Positions 23,840 to 34,650 of a stretch of 64,000 nt of DNA are shown here, one piece after another (position 1 is the stretch's first letter; each line of letters starts with the position of its first letter). The stretch comes from Nyssa sinensis (Eukaryota > Streptophyta > Magnoliopsida > Cornales > Nyssaceae). Below the pieces are notes generated by a model. It was not told the DNA's origin. It did not search any database and saw nothing but the letters and a program-made list of their open reading frames with translations. The DNA lies in contig CM018038.1 of NCBI GenBank assembly GCA_008638375.1, positions 31,160,753 through 31,224,752 on the forward strand. The letters run 5' to 3'. The translations under genes and the position numbers were made by a program.

Positions 23840-24940
23840 GGTTTTAATCGTAGAAGTCTAGTTTTACGTTCCTAGCACTGACTATCTTCTACAAATCATA
23901 ACATTAATCCCAAAAAAATTCACCAAAAGTTTCCATGATTTCTCCAAAATCTGATCATTTTATCTAACTGAAATCCTTTAACTCCCAACTTCCTTCATGA
24001 GTTTTCCCAAAAATCATATCCCTGTCCTGATACCACTCTATCACATCCTAGAGCCCGCCCACCCTCGAAAAATTCTGAGATATGATTGGCCGAAAGGGCC
24101 TTCAGAATGAAATTGAATGGGTTGTATGAAAATGTTTTTTTTTTATTTTATTTTATTGCAAAAATGTCACTTCTACAATATTTGAGTACTTATACATTAA
24201 TGCAAATAGATACAACCATATTGAATTAGAGCATAACCCAATTCCTCCATTGTAAGAATGCAAAATTACTTATGAAGCCCTAGGTAAAATACAAGTGATC
24301 AACATGTGCTTAAAAAAACTCTATAATTGTAACCTTGTTCTATTTTTTTTTTTTTTCATTAGTAGTGGTAACCTTTCTTTTTATCTTCTGGATTAACATA
24401 TTAGACAACCACTGTTACTGTTGCTGACAGGCTTAAGATAACTTATATGGTCTACCAATATTCTGCATCAACAACAACCTTTCTTATCTAACTACTAGCA
24501 TTGTTATCATACCATCTTAGGCTTCATTCCCTATGTTGTACTAGTTAAACTTACTATCTCCTTCTCTTACGTATCCTACAATACCTGAAAAAAGGTTTGG
24601 GGATTGGGGTAAGCTAATATCCAAGTGAGTAATTCTGATACTCTATCATGGGTTTTTTCATCTAAAAAGATTATAAATTTCCTATGGATATCCAACAGTT
24701 CAAAGCAGTTCATTTGTCATAAAGCATTTTTCACAATAATATCCTAAAAATTACTTTTCACAATAATAACAAAAATAAACGCTTCAAATTTTTGACAAAA
24801 TTTCTATTTTCAAGCAATAATAATATTTGTAAATAATAGATGCCCATTACTATAGACCAGGTATTAGACTGGGCTTGGTTGACTTTGGAATCCACACATA
24901 TGCATATGCAATTGTTGATATAGATATAGATATAGATAAT

Positions 24941-25141
24941 TGTTGTGCTACTTTGAGTCCCACATCGGTTAGAGTCGGGCACTAGCGTCGCTTATAAGCC
25001 CCAGGCTGCCCTCTTCCTAGCACAAGGCCTTTTCTTCCCTGGAAGAACAAAGCCGTGAGCCGCAAGACCCACAGGTAGGAAAAACAGACAATATTGTGCT
25101 AGGGAGCCTACCATGTGCTAGGGAGAAAAAGTACAACATCA
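24941..25141 (+). repeat. TRIM left LTR
   Basis: It begins TGTTGTGCTACTTTGAGTCC and ends GTACAACATCA. It carries an snRNA-type promoter signature near its start (separate entry). It differs from the right LTR by about a dozen substitutions and one single-base indel. Confidence 0.92.
24957..24998 (+). promoter_or_regulatory. snRNA-type promoter signature in TRIM left LTR
   Basis: GTCCCACATCG at 24957-24967 is a full match to the plant snRNA upstream sequence element (RTCCCACATCG). After exactly 24 bases comes TTATAAG at 24992-24998. In plant U3/U6 genes transcribed by RNA polymerase III these two boxes are separated by about 24 bases. In polymerase II snRNA genes they are about one helical turn further apart. 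Whether this drives TRIM transcription is inference. Confidence 0.6.
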
Positions 25142-25143
25142 GT

Positions 25144-25163
25144 TTGGTGCCATCTGTGGGAAC
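25144..25163 (+). promoter_or_regulatory. TRIM primer binding site
   Basis: TTGGTGCCATCTGTGGGAAC lies two bases inside the left LTR end. Compared with Tat-1 (TTGGCGCCGTCTGTAGGAAC) it differs at three positions, two of which look like CpG decay (CG to TG or CA). Confidence 0.85.
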
Positions 25164-25203
25164 GCTTGGGCCATGTGCCTCGTTCTTGTGTTCCACTAGT
25201 CCC

Positions 25204-25219
25204 GACTGGAGGGAGTAGC
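25204..25219 (+). promoter_or_regulatory. TRIM polypurine tract
   Basis: GACTGGAGGGAGTAGC directly precedes the right LTR. It resembles the Tat-3 tract CTCGAGGGGGAGTAAC in length, in the GAGGG core and in the AGTARC end. Confidence 0.75.
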
Positions 25220-25421
25220 TGTTGTGCCACTTTGAGTCCCACATCAGTTAGGAGTTGGGCACTGGCGTCGCTTATAAGCCCCAGACTGCCCTCTTCCTAG
25301 CACAAGGCCTTTTCCTCCCTGGAAGAACAAAGCCGTGAGCTGCAAGACCCACGGGCAGGCAAAACGGACAATATTGTACTAGGGAGCCTACCATGTTCCA
25401 GGGCAAAAAAGTGCAGCATCA
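25220..25421 (+). repeat. TRIM right LTR
   Basis: It begins TGTTGTGCCACTTTGAGTCC and ends AAAAAAGTGCAGCATCA, the last 15 bases of which equal the Tat-1 LTR end. Its promoter signature is GTCCCACATCA (25236-25246), 25 bases, then TTATAAG (25272-25278). The USE has one G-to-A change. Confidence 0.92.
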
Positions 25422-25426
25422 ATAAT

Positions 25427-28400
25427 GCATCACTAAGCGGTGTCATATAGAAAGTTTCTCCCGAGGTAGCATCAAGGAGATCTTATATTACTACTTGCCA
25501 AGCTCCCTCTGGTGGGACTATCAGATTAAACATCTAAGTAATGGCATTTCAAAAACATAGTATTTATCAAATAGGAATCCATGGGTTTTCATCAAATATA
25601 CTTCACAGTCAGATATATTATATCAGATTTCAAGATATATGCTTTCAAATAATTCTTTGCAAAAGTATAACTTTTTAATCAAAATAATATATTAGAATCG
25701 TGTCTAAGAAGCAATTATAAAACAGTGTACAAAAGATTTGCACATCAAAGTACTAGATTACTCAACTGTCCTTTTGACAGTTTAAAAAACCTTTTGTTCA
25801 TTTCGTCTGAATCATACATATCACATATTATAGGAATTTGATCCTTATATTCCATTTCCATACTCTTGATAGATCCCCAATATCCTATTTTGTTAGTCTT
25901 ATATACCTGTTCAAATTTGAAGCTTAGCAATAATTATTTTATCTAGATTTTCAAGTTGATATTGCCTTATTCGTCTCGTTTGTGTTTTTAGTTTGATCAT
26001 TTATTTGGCTCTTCTAAGTTTACTCTAAGCTCAAACATTATTTACTTAAGTCTGTTGTTCAAATGGACTACAAATTAGATTTGGAACGTCGAAGAAAGCC
26101 TTTAGGTAAGCTTCTTTAGAATTTTAATACTTAGTTTCATAATTTATTTAGGCTTTAGGGTCCTTTGTATTTAATTGAAGTATATATTGTAATTTTTTTG
26201 AGACCTAATTTGCCCAAATAGATATCAAATTTACCTTCTGAATGTCGAAAAACCCAATATATACCCTTTTGAAATTATCATAGCTCTTCTGTGATTTTTT
26301 TTTTTTAAATTTATTAAGATGTATTCATAATTAATTAAAATATAAAAAAAAATTCTCAGAATTTAATTTGCTAAAATATACCTAATATTTGAGTTTGGAA
26401 CACAAAATACTCAAAATAGCCTTTTCTAGCAAAATATTTTAAAAAGACTTGGGGTACATTTGTAATTATAAAAAAATATAGGGGTAATTTCTTAATTACT
26501 AAAAGTTTAGGGACTTTTTTCCTAAATACAAAAAAACTTAGAGACATTTTTGTAAATATGAAAAAGTTTAGGGGCTATTTTGCAAATACTAAAAAGTTTA
26601 AGAGTTGAATTATAATTATTTAAAAATCAGGGTCAAATTGCAATATATAAAATCTTAATTGTCAAAGGGTTAGAACCCTTAATACTGAGTGTAGATATAT
26701 TAAATTCTTAATTGGGTTTCTCTTAAACTCGTGACCAATCCATTTTAGGACCTTCATCAAAAGTTTTAGTAAATTAAATATAATAAATATTAATTAAGTT
26801 TGCAATCCCAGATTTATATATATATATATATATATTTATATTTTACATGTATATAAAATAGCTTACCTATAGAGTAGAATAATAAAAAGCTTCTAGATCT
26901 CTTGTTGTATTTCCTTTCCAAAATGTCTTCCTTCTCTCTTCCCAATGTATGGGTGTGTGTGTGTTATATGTCATGGGTATATATAGAAAAAATTTCTTAG
27001 CCTCCAAGTCACTAATGTCATGTGTGTGACATCATCACATGACATCATGTCTCTGCGTTTTTTTAGGAACTACACTTTCTGCATTTTAATTTGATTTTGT
27101 TTTTGTTTTATAAATTGATAGGTCAATTTGTAATTTCTCATAAGTTAATCTATTTATTTATAATTTTTCAAAATATGTTAACCTATTTGTAATTTCTGAA
27201 ATCCTAATTTCTTAACCTTACAGCCAAACATATCAATTTCAATTTTAATATCAATTTTTAGAATAGGGATAACCTCATTCTAATTTCAATTAAATTTCAA
27301 GGTTATGATTTTGTTGCAACCAAACAGACCTTTAGGTCTCACTATTACTGGGTCAGACCTAAATCCATGACCCGAACTTGGTCAATGACCCGTTGACCAT
27401 AATTGGACATGACCCGATTAATTTGACCAGTCAACACCACCGTCACTAGAGCTCTGATTACCTTATCTGGTGACAGCCACCTAAAAATCTCCATTTTCTT
27501 GGATTTTCTCACCGTTTCTTGCACCATTTTCATCCATTTTTCATTATAAACTCTATTAGACACTAAAACACATCAGTTAAAATTTTAAGAATATTTGGTG
27601 GTCTCGATTTTTCGACCACCTAGTACGCTCACTGTCGTTCTTCATTCTGGCCACTATTTCTCACTATTTTGAATTCTAAACTTCTCTACACCATATTTGT
27701 TGCATATTAGGGCCTAAATTATTTTGTGAATTTTGCTCAAAATCCATCAAAACTCTCAAAATTAAAGCCAGATTTTTGGCCATTATTGGTTTTCCATACA
27801 CAATGATGTTTCAACACACACAATTATACACATATATATACTTTTCATCATTTACACATGATCTAAACATGATTTAAGTCAGAAGTTAATTGAAAATAGA
27901 GATAGTCGAGACGGGTTCTCCCTTACAATCGTATCTATATATATACATACATATATATAAACCTATGCTCAACACATCACATACCACACATACAAGCATG
28001 AATATTCATAGCAACCAAGATTAAATGAAGGTCTTAGAAGGAACTACCTCATTTCATGTGTTTCCATTTTAGATAGAGAAGAATTTGCCTAAGGAGAAAG
28101 AGCTTCAAGCTTGGCTCATATGGCTATTACTATTGTTCACATTGTATGTGGACACGCATTCACACATACACGAATATATATGCCTCTCACATACATCACA
28201 CATACACACACACACATTGATACCTAGATACAGTATTCCTCACCCATTGTTCCTTACAACTCATTCATAGAACACACACACACACACACTATTCTGCATA
28301 TACATACACCTATATATGTATACACACCCATATATATTTGACATTAGAGAGATAAGAAAAAGGCCTTGGAATGGAGAGAAAGAGAGAGAGACATTTGAAA

Positions 28401-28475
28401 TTGGAGGGACTATGATTCGGCTGAAAAGTGGGAGAAAAGGGAACTTTTATAGTATTATCCCATAAATCTTTCATG

Positions 28476-28509
<34 letters not shown>

Positions 28510-29276
28510 CTACATATACGAAGGTGCACTTGCACATGCTACATCATCTCTCATGAAGATAATTTCTAGATGACTCAAAGGATGCCATGTATTGTTACCT
28601 CAAAAGTCCCACCAAGGATTTTTGGAGAAGCCTTGCACACCAATGGAGGCATTGTGAGTCTTTCTCGTTTGGATGTACAACACATCTAGTGTGTGGTTCG
28701 TTTAATTGCATGGTTTGTCCATTCTCATGAAATAATGATTTTTGATGTAAATTGCAAACTAATTGGATTGACTCATTGCCCCTAGACTTTTTAGGACTTT
28801 ACTGTGTCTTTTTGCATAATGAGTTGTTGTAGTGGTATTCTTGTTCAAATGCCAGTCTTACTTATTTGAATGTGCAACACATTTAGTGTGTGGTTCATCG
28901 AAACATATGTTTTATCTATTCTCAAAAGACAATTTTTTAATGTAAATTGCAAATAAAAAACTCAATGTTCGAACATACAGGGTCCTTCGACCATTCGAGT
29001 CTTAAAACATAATTTGTTTGACACATATATTTTCCTTCTAATGCATGTTTGCTTTGTTGTGTTTTGTGAATAGTTTCAGGAATGATTTCCTAAAATATTT
29101 AAGGTTTTAGTTTTCTTATATAGTGGTTGTTGTGGTTATTGTATTTATCTATTAACTTTATATTAAACCTATTTATATTACTTTCTTATATACTGCATAT
29201 ACAATATAAAATCATTGTAAGGAGTTGCTCATAGTTAGACTGTTGTGGATTGGAACTGAAGTTTTGTGTTAGTCAT
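25427..29276. other. AT-rich region, no gene seen
   Basis: The left part probably continues the minus-strand LTR described above. A degenerate tandem phrase of about 35-40 bases (AAAAAGTTTAGGGGCTATTTT) recurs at about 26450-26640. TA and CA microsatellites lie at 26815-26838, 27825-27960, 28200-28330 and 28482-28510. ORFs such as 27345-27563 and 28085-28270 lack protein character. The base before 29277 begins the Tat-2 LTR. Confidence 0.4.
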
Positions 29277-29733
29277 TGATGTTACTGATTTTGATCTGAA
29301 TGGTGCTTTCTGTTAATCACCTGTCAAGAACACAACGTCACAGGGCCATCGGGAAGGCTCCGGTGGTAGCCGATATGATGATGAAGTAAGAAAAATAATA
29401 AAGATAGTAATTGAGGAGAGTAATTGAACATGAATTAAAATCATACCTTGTGGCCTTACTTGTAGGTTATAGTTCTCCCAAGTTAAATAGGATTAGGAGC
29501 CATGAAAATAGGGATATGAGGATATCCATAGATAGTAGTTACCATATTTAACTCTATTTCCTTATTCTAATATCGGTAGTCCATAAAAGGCAGTGATTAG
29601 ACTAGAAGCCTTTGTGCTAGTGTTCTATTATCAATAGATTAGTAGAGTCCTGTGTACATCCAGTTCTTATTCTCTAGATCACTTTGGGGACACGTGTCAT
29701 GTTCTGAGGCCTTGGTCAAATTATGGTATATTG
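29277..29733 (-). repeat. 3' LTR of Tat-2
   Basis: On the plus strand it begins TGATGTTACTGA and ends GGTATATTG, so on the minus strand it starts CAATATACC (TG decayed) and ends CAGTAACATCA. Length 457 bp, close to the 460 bp of the Tat-3 LTR. It shares CACGTGTC near its U3 start and CGGCTACCACCGGAGCC toward the end with the other Tat LTRs. Confidence 0.85.
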
Positions 29734-30162
29734 GCTACTCCTCTCGAGCCCTAGTTATGTGGGATTCATCCTGAGCTGAGGTTAGGATTTTTGAAGTGTC
29801 ACGCGTGTGACATCATAAAAGCGCCATTTTGATTTTCGATAAGACAATCGTTGATGGAACATTTATCACGTTAGTTGTCGGTTAAGGAAAGGAGGCCATG
29901 ATTGCCTTAACTATTGCACTGGTTTAGTGATGATTAATTATAACATAAAATTAGTATCACGATTAGGAAAAAATGCTTTATCACTTTCAAAACTTCCCAA
30001 ATATCATTGCAAAGCAGATGCAATTTCTGAATGATCTCTAGTTCATCAATGAGACTTCGCCGATCACTTTTTTCGGCCAGGTTTGGTTTCGTGCACGCCC
30101 ATCCTTTTTGTATTTTGATTTTTGCCATTACCCCTTTTTATTTTTCTTTTCAAAACTTGGAA
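29734..30162. other. Tat-2 polypurine tract and antisense leader
   Basis: The minus strand reads AGGGCTCGAGAGGAGTAGCC just before the LTR, the decayed PPT. The rest is the presumed leader of the antisense gene. CGTGTGACATCA near 29805 and GTTGATGG near 29852 have counterparts in the same place in Tat-3 (around 47670-47690). Confidence 0.55.
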
Positions 30163-31918
30163 ATGGTTGCCTTTAACACCCACTCTAGCACAAGGAAAAA
30201 CCTAAGAGATCATATAAAGGAAGAAAATTTAGAGGTTTTAGGCCATGACGTAGTCGAAGGGGCTAGAAATACTTTAGCTAGTAGTTCGGGAGTCCTTTTG
30301 ATTGAGGCTATTATTGAACCTAGGAATAAGGAGACTGGTACCTTCAGTAGAGCACGCAAGAGAGATGGGGGGGGTGCTATTACCCAAGACATGGTGGATA
30401 CTCTTATGTCCACTTATAACTTTCTGGGGAATGTGACATGTAGGGTCCCTAGGTGTCTATAAACCGCCCTACTAACATTGAACGATGATAGATTTGTGCC
30501 TACCTTGAGTGGTTTGAGGTCGGGGTACGCTTTCCCTCCCACCCCTTAGTTAGTGAATTCTTTTGTTGGTTCAATATCTGCCCAATCGAGCTAAATATTA
30601 ACAGTTGGAGGCAACTAATTGCCTTCTTAGTCTTAGGTCACAAGAACAAGGTTAAGGTAGATCTTATTTTAATTAGGAGTAACATGGACCTCAAATATCA
30701 AAAGTCTGAAGGCATGTATTACATGTCTTTTGAAAAAAGATTCAAACCTCTCACATTTGTATCCATTTCCAATAAAACATGGAATAAGTGGTACTTTTTT
30801 GTCAATGATGGCTAGAAATTTGAGGACTTCGATAACACAACCATTTTCTTTTCTTGGTACACTAGCTTTAAAGGTGAGCCTACCGAATCCAATCACTTTT
30901 CCCTTTTATGCTTAAGACTATGATTCTTGACTAGTTTAGTTCTAAGTGTTTGATGCAGATAAGAAGGCTTGGAAGAGGTTCATTTTTACTCAAGACCTTT
31001 AAAAGAAATATAAAAAGCTCTTTCACCCACATAACTTGCTGCACAACCAGATCCTCACTCTCAAGAATTTCATGGAGGCCGATCTTGTCAATGGCAAGAT
31101 TGAAGTCTTGGAAAAGTCTGTCATTTCTTTATGATGGCCTGTTCAGAAGAAAAAGGTTAGGGAGACATCAGCCCCAGCTTTGGCTACCCTTCCTCAAAAG
31201 AGGAAGAGAGTTGTAGTTGAGGGCGAAAAGTCTCCTGAAAGAACAATTATAGAACAATTAGAGCATATTCCAGCCCATCGTTAGGCTCTTTCTCCAACTC
31301 TAGCTTCTTAGTAGGACCAGAGGGGGGAAAGAAAACACAAGGGCTGTATCCCCCCTAGTGATTGAGTTTGGGGCTTCTTTACTAAATATGATATGGGCGA
31401 AGTCTAGGAAGATTTGCATTCAAGGGTCTTTGGGCAAAGGCCCAAAAAAATTGCCAGAGATCTCATGGTCACTTACATTAGGGTAGGTACTCAGACCCTA
31501 CTAAATTAAGACCTTCTATTTCCCATTTACTATTCTAACTTCTTCTATTCTAAAGGCAGTTCACGTGATTGCTGCCATTATGGACAACCTAGAAGACACT
31601 AAGCAAATAAAAAAGCTCCAACGTGAGTTAGAGAAGGCCCGAGCTTGGTTGGGGACTACTCAGTATGCTGCCTCTACTACGGAAGAAGAATTGAAGAAAG
31701 CTGCTAGTTCCTTCTTGGCTCTAGAGTCAGAGAAAAAAAGTATAGCTTTAGAACTTAAGGCTCTAAAGAAGAATGTAGTAGAGTCCGAGGCATCGGTGGC
31801 TCTATAACTTTCTAAAAGTATTATAGTAGCTAAGAAGGAGATTCCAAGTTTGCAACTTATGCAAAAAATACGTAAGTGTCGAGAATGGGCCATTTTAAGG
31901 CTTTGTGCATCTGACTGA
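30163..31918 (+). pseudogene. Tat-2 copy of the antisense gene
   Basis: It is opposite to Tat-2 gag-pol. It starts at ATG 30163 (MVAFNTHSSTRKNLRD). After a frame break near 30445 comes the conserved Transposase_28-like core at about 30497-30870 (AYLEWFEVGVRFP, FCWFNICPIELNINSWRQ, MYYMSFEKRFKPL, KWYFFVNDG). Intron 1 is 30874-30958 (85 bp, GTGAGC...GATGCAG). Exon 2 contains KYKKLF, KKVRETSAPALA and a DLHSRVFGQ patch. Intron 2 is 31483-31555 (73 bp, GTAGGT...CTAAAG, phase 0). Exon 3 starts AVHVIAAIMDNLED and forms a coiled coil to about 31800, ending at TGA 31916-31918. Internal stops show that it is dead here. Intron phase and position match Tat-1. Confidence 0.75.
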
Positions 31919-31957
31919 TTGTATAACATCGTGATAGATGAAAATTTGAAATCTTTA

Positions 31958-34650
31958 TTAATAATATTTGTACAAATGCTCAATATTCCATTGTTTAGAT
32001 ACATATTTCCTAGCCAGATCTTCTAGCCAGTAAGTGGTAGGTATCATAATTTTTGACACTCTATAAGGTCCTTCCCAATTGGGGGAAAGCTTTCCCATAG
32101 TGGGATCCTTGGTGTTCGGGAATACCCTCCTTAGGACGAGATCACCGAGCTAGAAGTTGACAAGTCTTATCCCTTTATTGAAACACTTAGCCATTCTTTG
32201 TTAGTAAGCCTCTGTCTTAATCTGCGCCTATTCACGCTTTTCTTATAAAAGATCGAGGTTTTGAGCGAGTTGTTGATCATTCCCTTGGGGATCAAAGAGT
32301 TCCGTCCTGAGACTTGGCATACTGATTTCCACTAGGATCACAACCTTAGTTCCGTAAGCAAGTGAGAACAGAGTTTCAGCAGTTGAGACTCTCTTTGTGG
32401 TTCAATAAGCCTAGAGAACTCTAGGAAGTTCTTTAACCCACATTCATTTGGCTTGTTCTAGTCTCTTCTTAATGACCTCTAAGATGGTCCTATTAGTCAC
32501 TTATGCTTGTTCGTTAGCCTGTAGATGTGCTGAAGAGGAGAAGTGGTGACTAGTATGTAGATCTTTACAAAACATGGAGAACACTTTCCCTATGAACTGG
32601 GTTCCATTGTCTGTAACCAATACCCGAGGAATCTCGAACCTACACACTATATTTTTACAAGTGAAATTTTTGACCTCCACTTCTGTGATGTTTGTCAGAG
32701 GTTTAGATTTTGCCTACTTAGAAAAATAGTCTATGACAACTAACAGAAATTTTCTATTCTAGGGGGCTTTTGTTAGTGGCCCTATAATGTCCATTCCCTA
32801 TTGGGTAAAGGGCCATGAACTAGTGATGGGTATGTGTTATTGCTGAGATTGGTGCTGATAAGAAGCAAAGCGTTGGCATTTTTCACACTTCTGAACATAA
32901 TCTCTGAATTGTTTCAACATGTTTGGCCAGTAATAACCCTAAGATAGAGCTCGATGGGCAATAGTTCTACCTCCGTTGTGATTGCCACAGATCCCCTCGT
33001 GTATTTCTACTAAGACGTATTATGCCTCATTGGGATCTAGGCATAAGAGGAGATTTTAGGAGCAAGACTTCGGGTATAACTTATTTCCGAGGTTAAGGTA
33101 TTGAGCTACTTTGATCCAAATCCTCCTAGCCTAGTTTTTGTCTTCAAGAATCAATCATTCTCTCAAGAACCTGATTATAACGGACATCTAATTGGGGGAC
33201 TGTTCTGAAACTTGCAAAACCTGTGGCGTTTTAATATTGAGCTTCAACTGGTAAGAAATCTTAATAGTGGAGTCCTTTTCTAGAATCAAGTTGGAAACCA
33301 TGTTAGCCAGTGCGTCTGCTCTGGAGTTCTAATTCTTGTCAACCTTTTGAATTGAGAATCCCTTGAACGATTTCTTTAATGAGTCCACAAGCTCTAAATA
33401 TTCTATCATTCTCCCATCCTTGGCTGTATGCTCACCCAGAATTTAACTAATGACAAGTAGAATGTTAAAGAATACTTTAAGGTTTGAAGCCCCACATTCT
33501 TGGGCAAGCTTTAGTCCAAGGATCAGTGCTTCATATTTTGCCTCATTATTAGAGGCTCTGAACCCAAGTTAATGGATTTTTTTTAGGCTCCATCGGGGGA
33601 CTGGAGTATTAATCCCACTTCAGAACCCTTATCGGTGGTTGATCCGTTAATGTTAAGTAGCCACAATAGGTTACTGGAATGAGCTTGGGAATTCGGCTTT
33701 TAAACTGTATTGAAATCTGCTAGTGCTTGTGCTTGGATTTCCATTCGAGGAACATAAGATATGTAGAACTCACCCTATTTTATAGACCATTTGACCAATC
33801 TCCCAGAGATTTCTAGATTAGGAAGGAGCGACTTTAGAGGATAGGACGTTAGGATTATAATAGGATGGGCTTAGAAGTATGGCTTGAGTTTCTGAGCTGA
33901 GACTTCGAAGGCCAGAGCCAACTTCTCAATTTCTGTATACCTAGTTTTTGTGTCGAGAAGTACTTTATTGACGTAGAAAATTGGCTTCTGAAAAACATTT
34001 TTCCTTTCTGATCAAAGTTGAACTTACTGCACTTTCTGACATGGATAAATAAATAAGCAATTTCTCCCCTAGAACTAGCTTTGAAAGAAGATCGGGAGAG
34101 GCTAGGTGTTTCTTCAACTGCTAGAAGGCTTCTTTACATTAAAAGATCCATTTTAGGGTCTTATTCCCCTTTAAAGCCTTAAAAAATTAAAGGCAACGAT
34201 CAATAGATTTAGAAATAAACTTGTTCAGGGCTACTACCCTTCTATTTAATCCTTGAATGCCTTTTTTGTTTTTGTTTTAGGGGACTTTAAATCAATTAAA
34301 GCCTTGATTTGGGTAGGGTCGGCTTCAATTCCTCTTTGGGAGACCAAGAAGCCTAAGAATTTGCCTTTAGTAACCCTAAAAGTGCACTTTGAAGGATTGA
34401 GCTTCATCTTGTGTTGTTTGAGTATGTCAAACATTTGGGACAAGTGTTAGATGTGATCTGACTTCCAAACACTCTTGACGAGCATATCGTCGATGTAAAC
34501 TTTCATTGTGTCACTGATCTGAAAGTTGAACATTTTGTTGACGAGTGTCTAGTAGGTAGCCTCACCATTTTTGAGATCGAACGACATCACTTTATTACAA
34601 TAGAGACATCATTTAGATATGAAAGTAGTTTTCTCTTGATCGGAAGGATG
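31958..34650 (-). pseudogene. Tat-2 pol, 3' part: RT C-terminal, RNase H, integrase
   Basis: It ends at a TAA (31958-31960) after WNIEHLYKYY. Integrase occupies about 31960-33010: VTDNGTQF of the core is readable near 32595-32620, and the zinc-finger CQ region is near 32880-32900. The Tat-type second RNase H is around 33300-33680. RT C-terminal part is at 34246-34650 with VYIDDMLVKS near 34470-34505 and MKLNPSKCTFRVTKGKFLGF. Many stops and phase changes. The 5' edge is the insertion point of the family-B LTR between the residues corresponding to NQIQM and the PSDQEK segment. Confidence 0.82.

Larger units (their letters stand above)
24941..25421 (+). mobile_element. TRIM (terminal-repeat retrotransposon in miniature), 481 bp
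   Basis: Two direct repeats of 201 and 202 bp (24941-25141 and 25220-25421) start TGTTGTGCYAC and end CATCA. They flank a core of only 78 bp that contains nothing but a PBS at its left edge and a polypurine tract at its right edge. A 5-bp target duplication ATAAT is present at 24936-24940 and 25422-25426. It encodes no protein, so it must be moved in trans. Its PBS and U5 end match Tat-1, so a Tat element is the likely helper. The ORFs at 25017-25244 and 25115-25300 are spurious. It is unlike Cassandra TRIMs in that I see no 5S rRNA sequence. Confidence 0.92.
23845..26100 (-). mobile_element. Minus-strand LTR retrotransposon carrying Tat-1 and the TRIM (partial)
   Basis: On the minus strand TGGTATCAGG at 24026-24035 is a classic plant tRNA-iMet-type PBS. 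It sits three bases after an LTR end reading GGGCTCTAGGATGTGATA (TGACA decayed to TGATA). The 5' LTR of this element therefore extends rightward from about 24040, and its internal region runs leftward into Tat-1, which inserted there. The LTR hosts the TRIM at 24941-25421. The right LTR boundary is not defined; 26100 is a guess. LTR text such as CTCGGGAGAAACTTTCTATATGACACCGC (minus strand near 25450) fits a Del-like LTR. No coding part remains in this window. Confidence 0.5.

Noticed and set aside
24941..25421. Cassandra-type TRIM with 5S rRNA in its LTR
   Set aside because: No 5S rRNA A box, intermediate element or C box could be read in either LTR. The promoter signature present is of the snRNA USE/TATA type instead.
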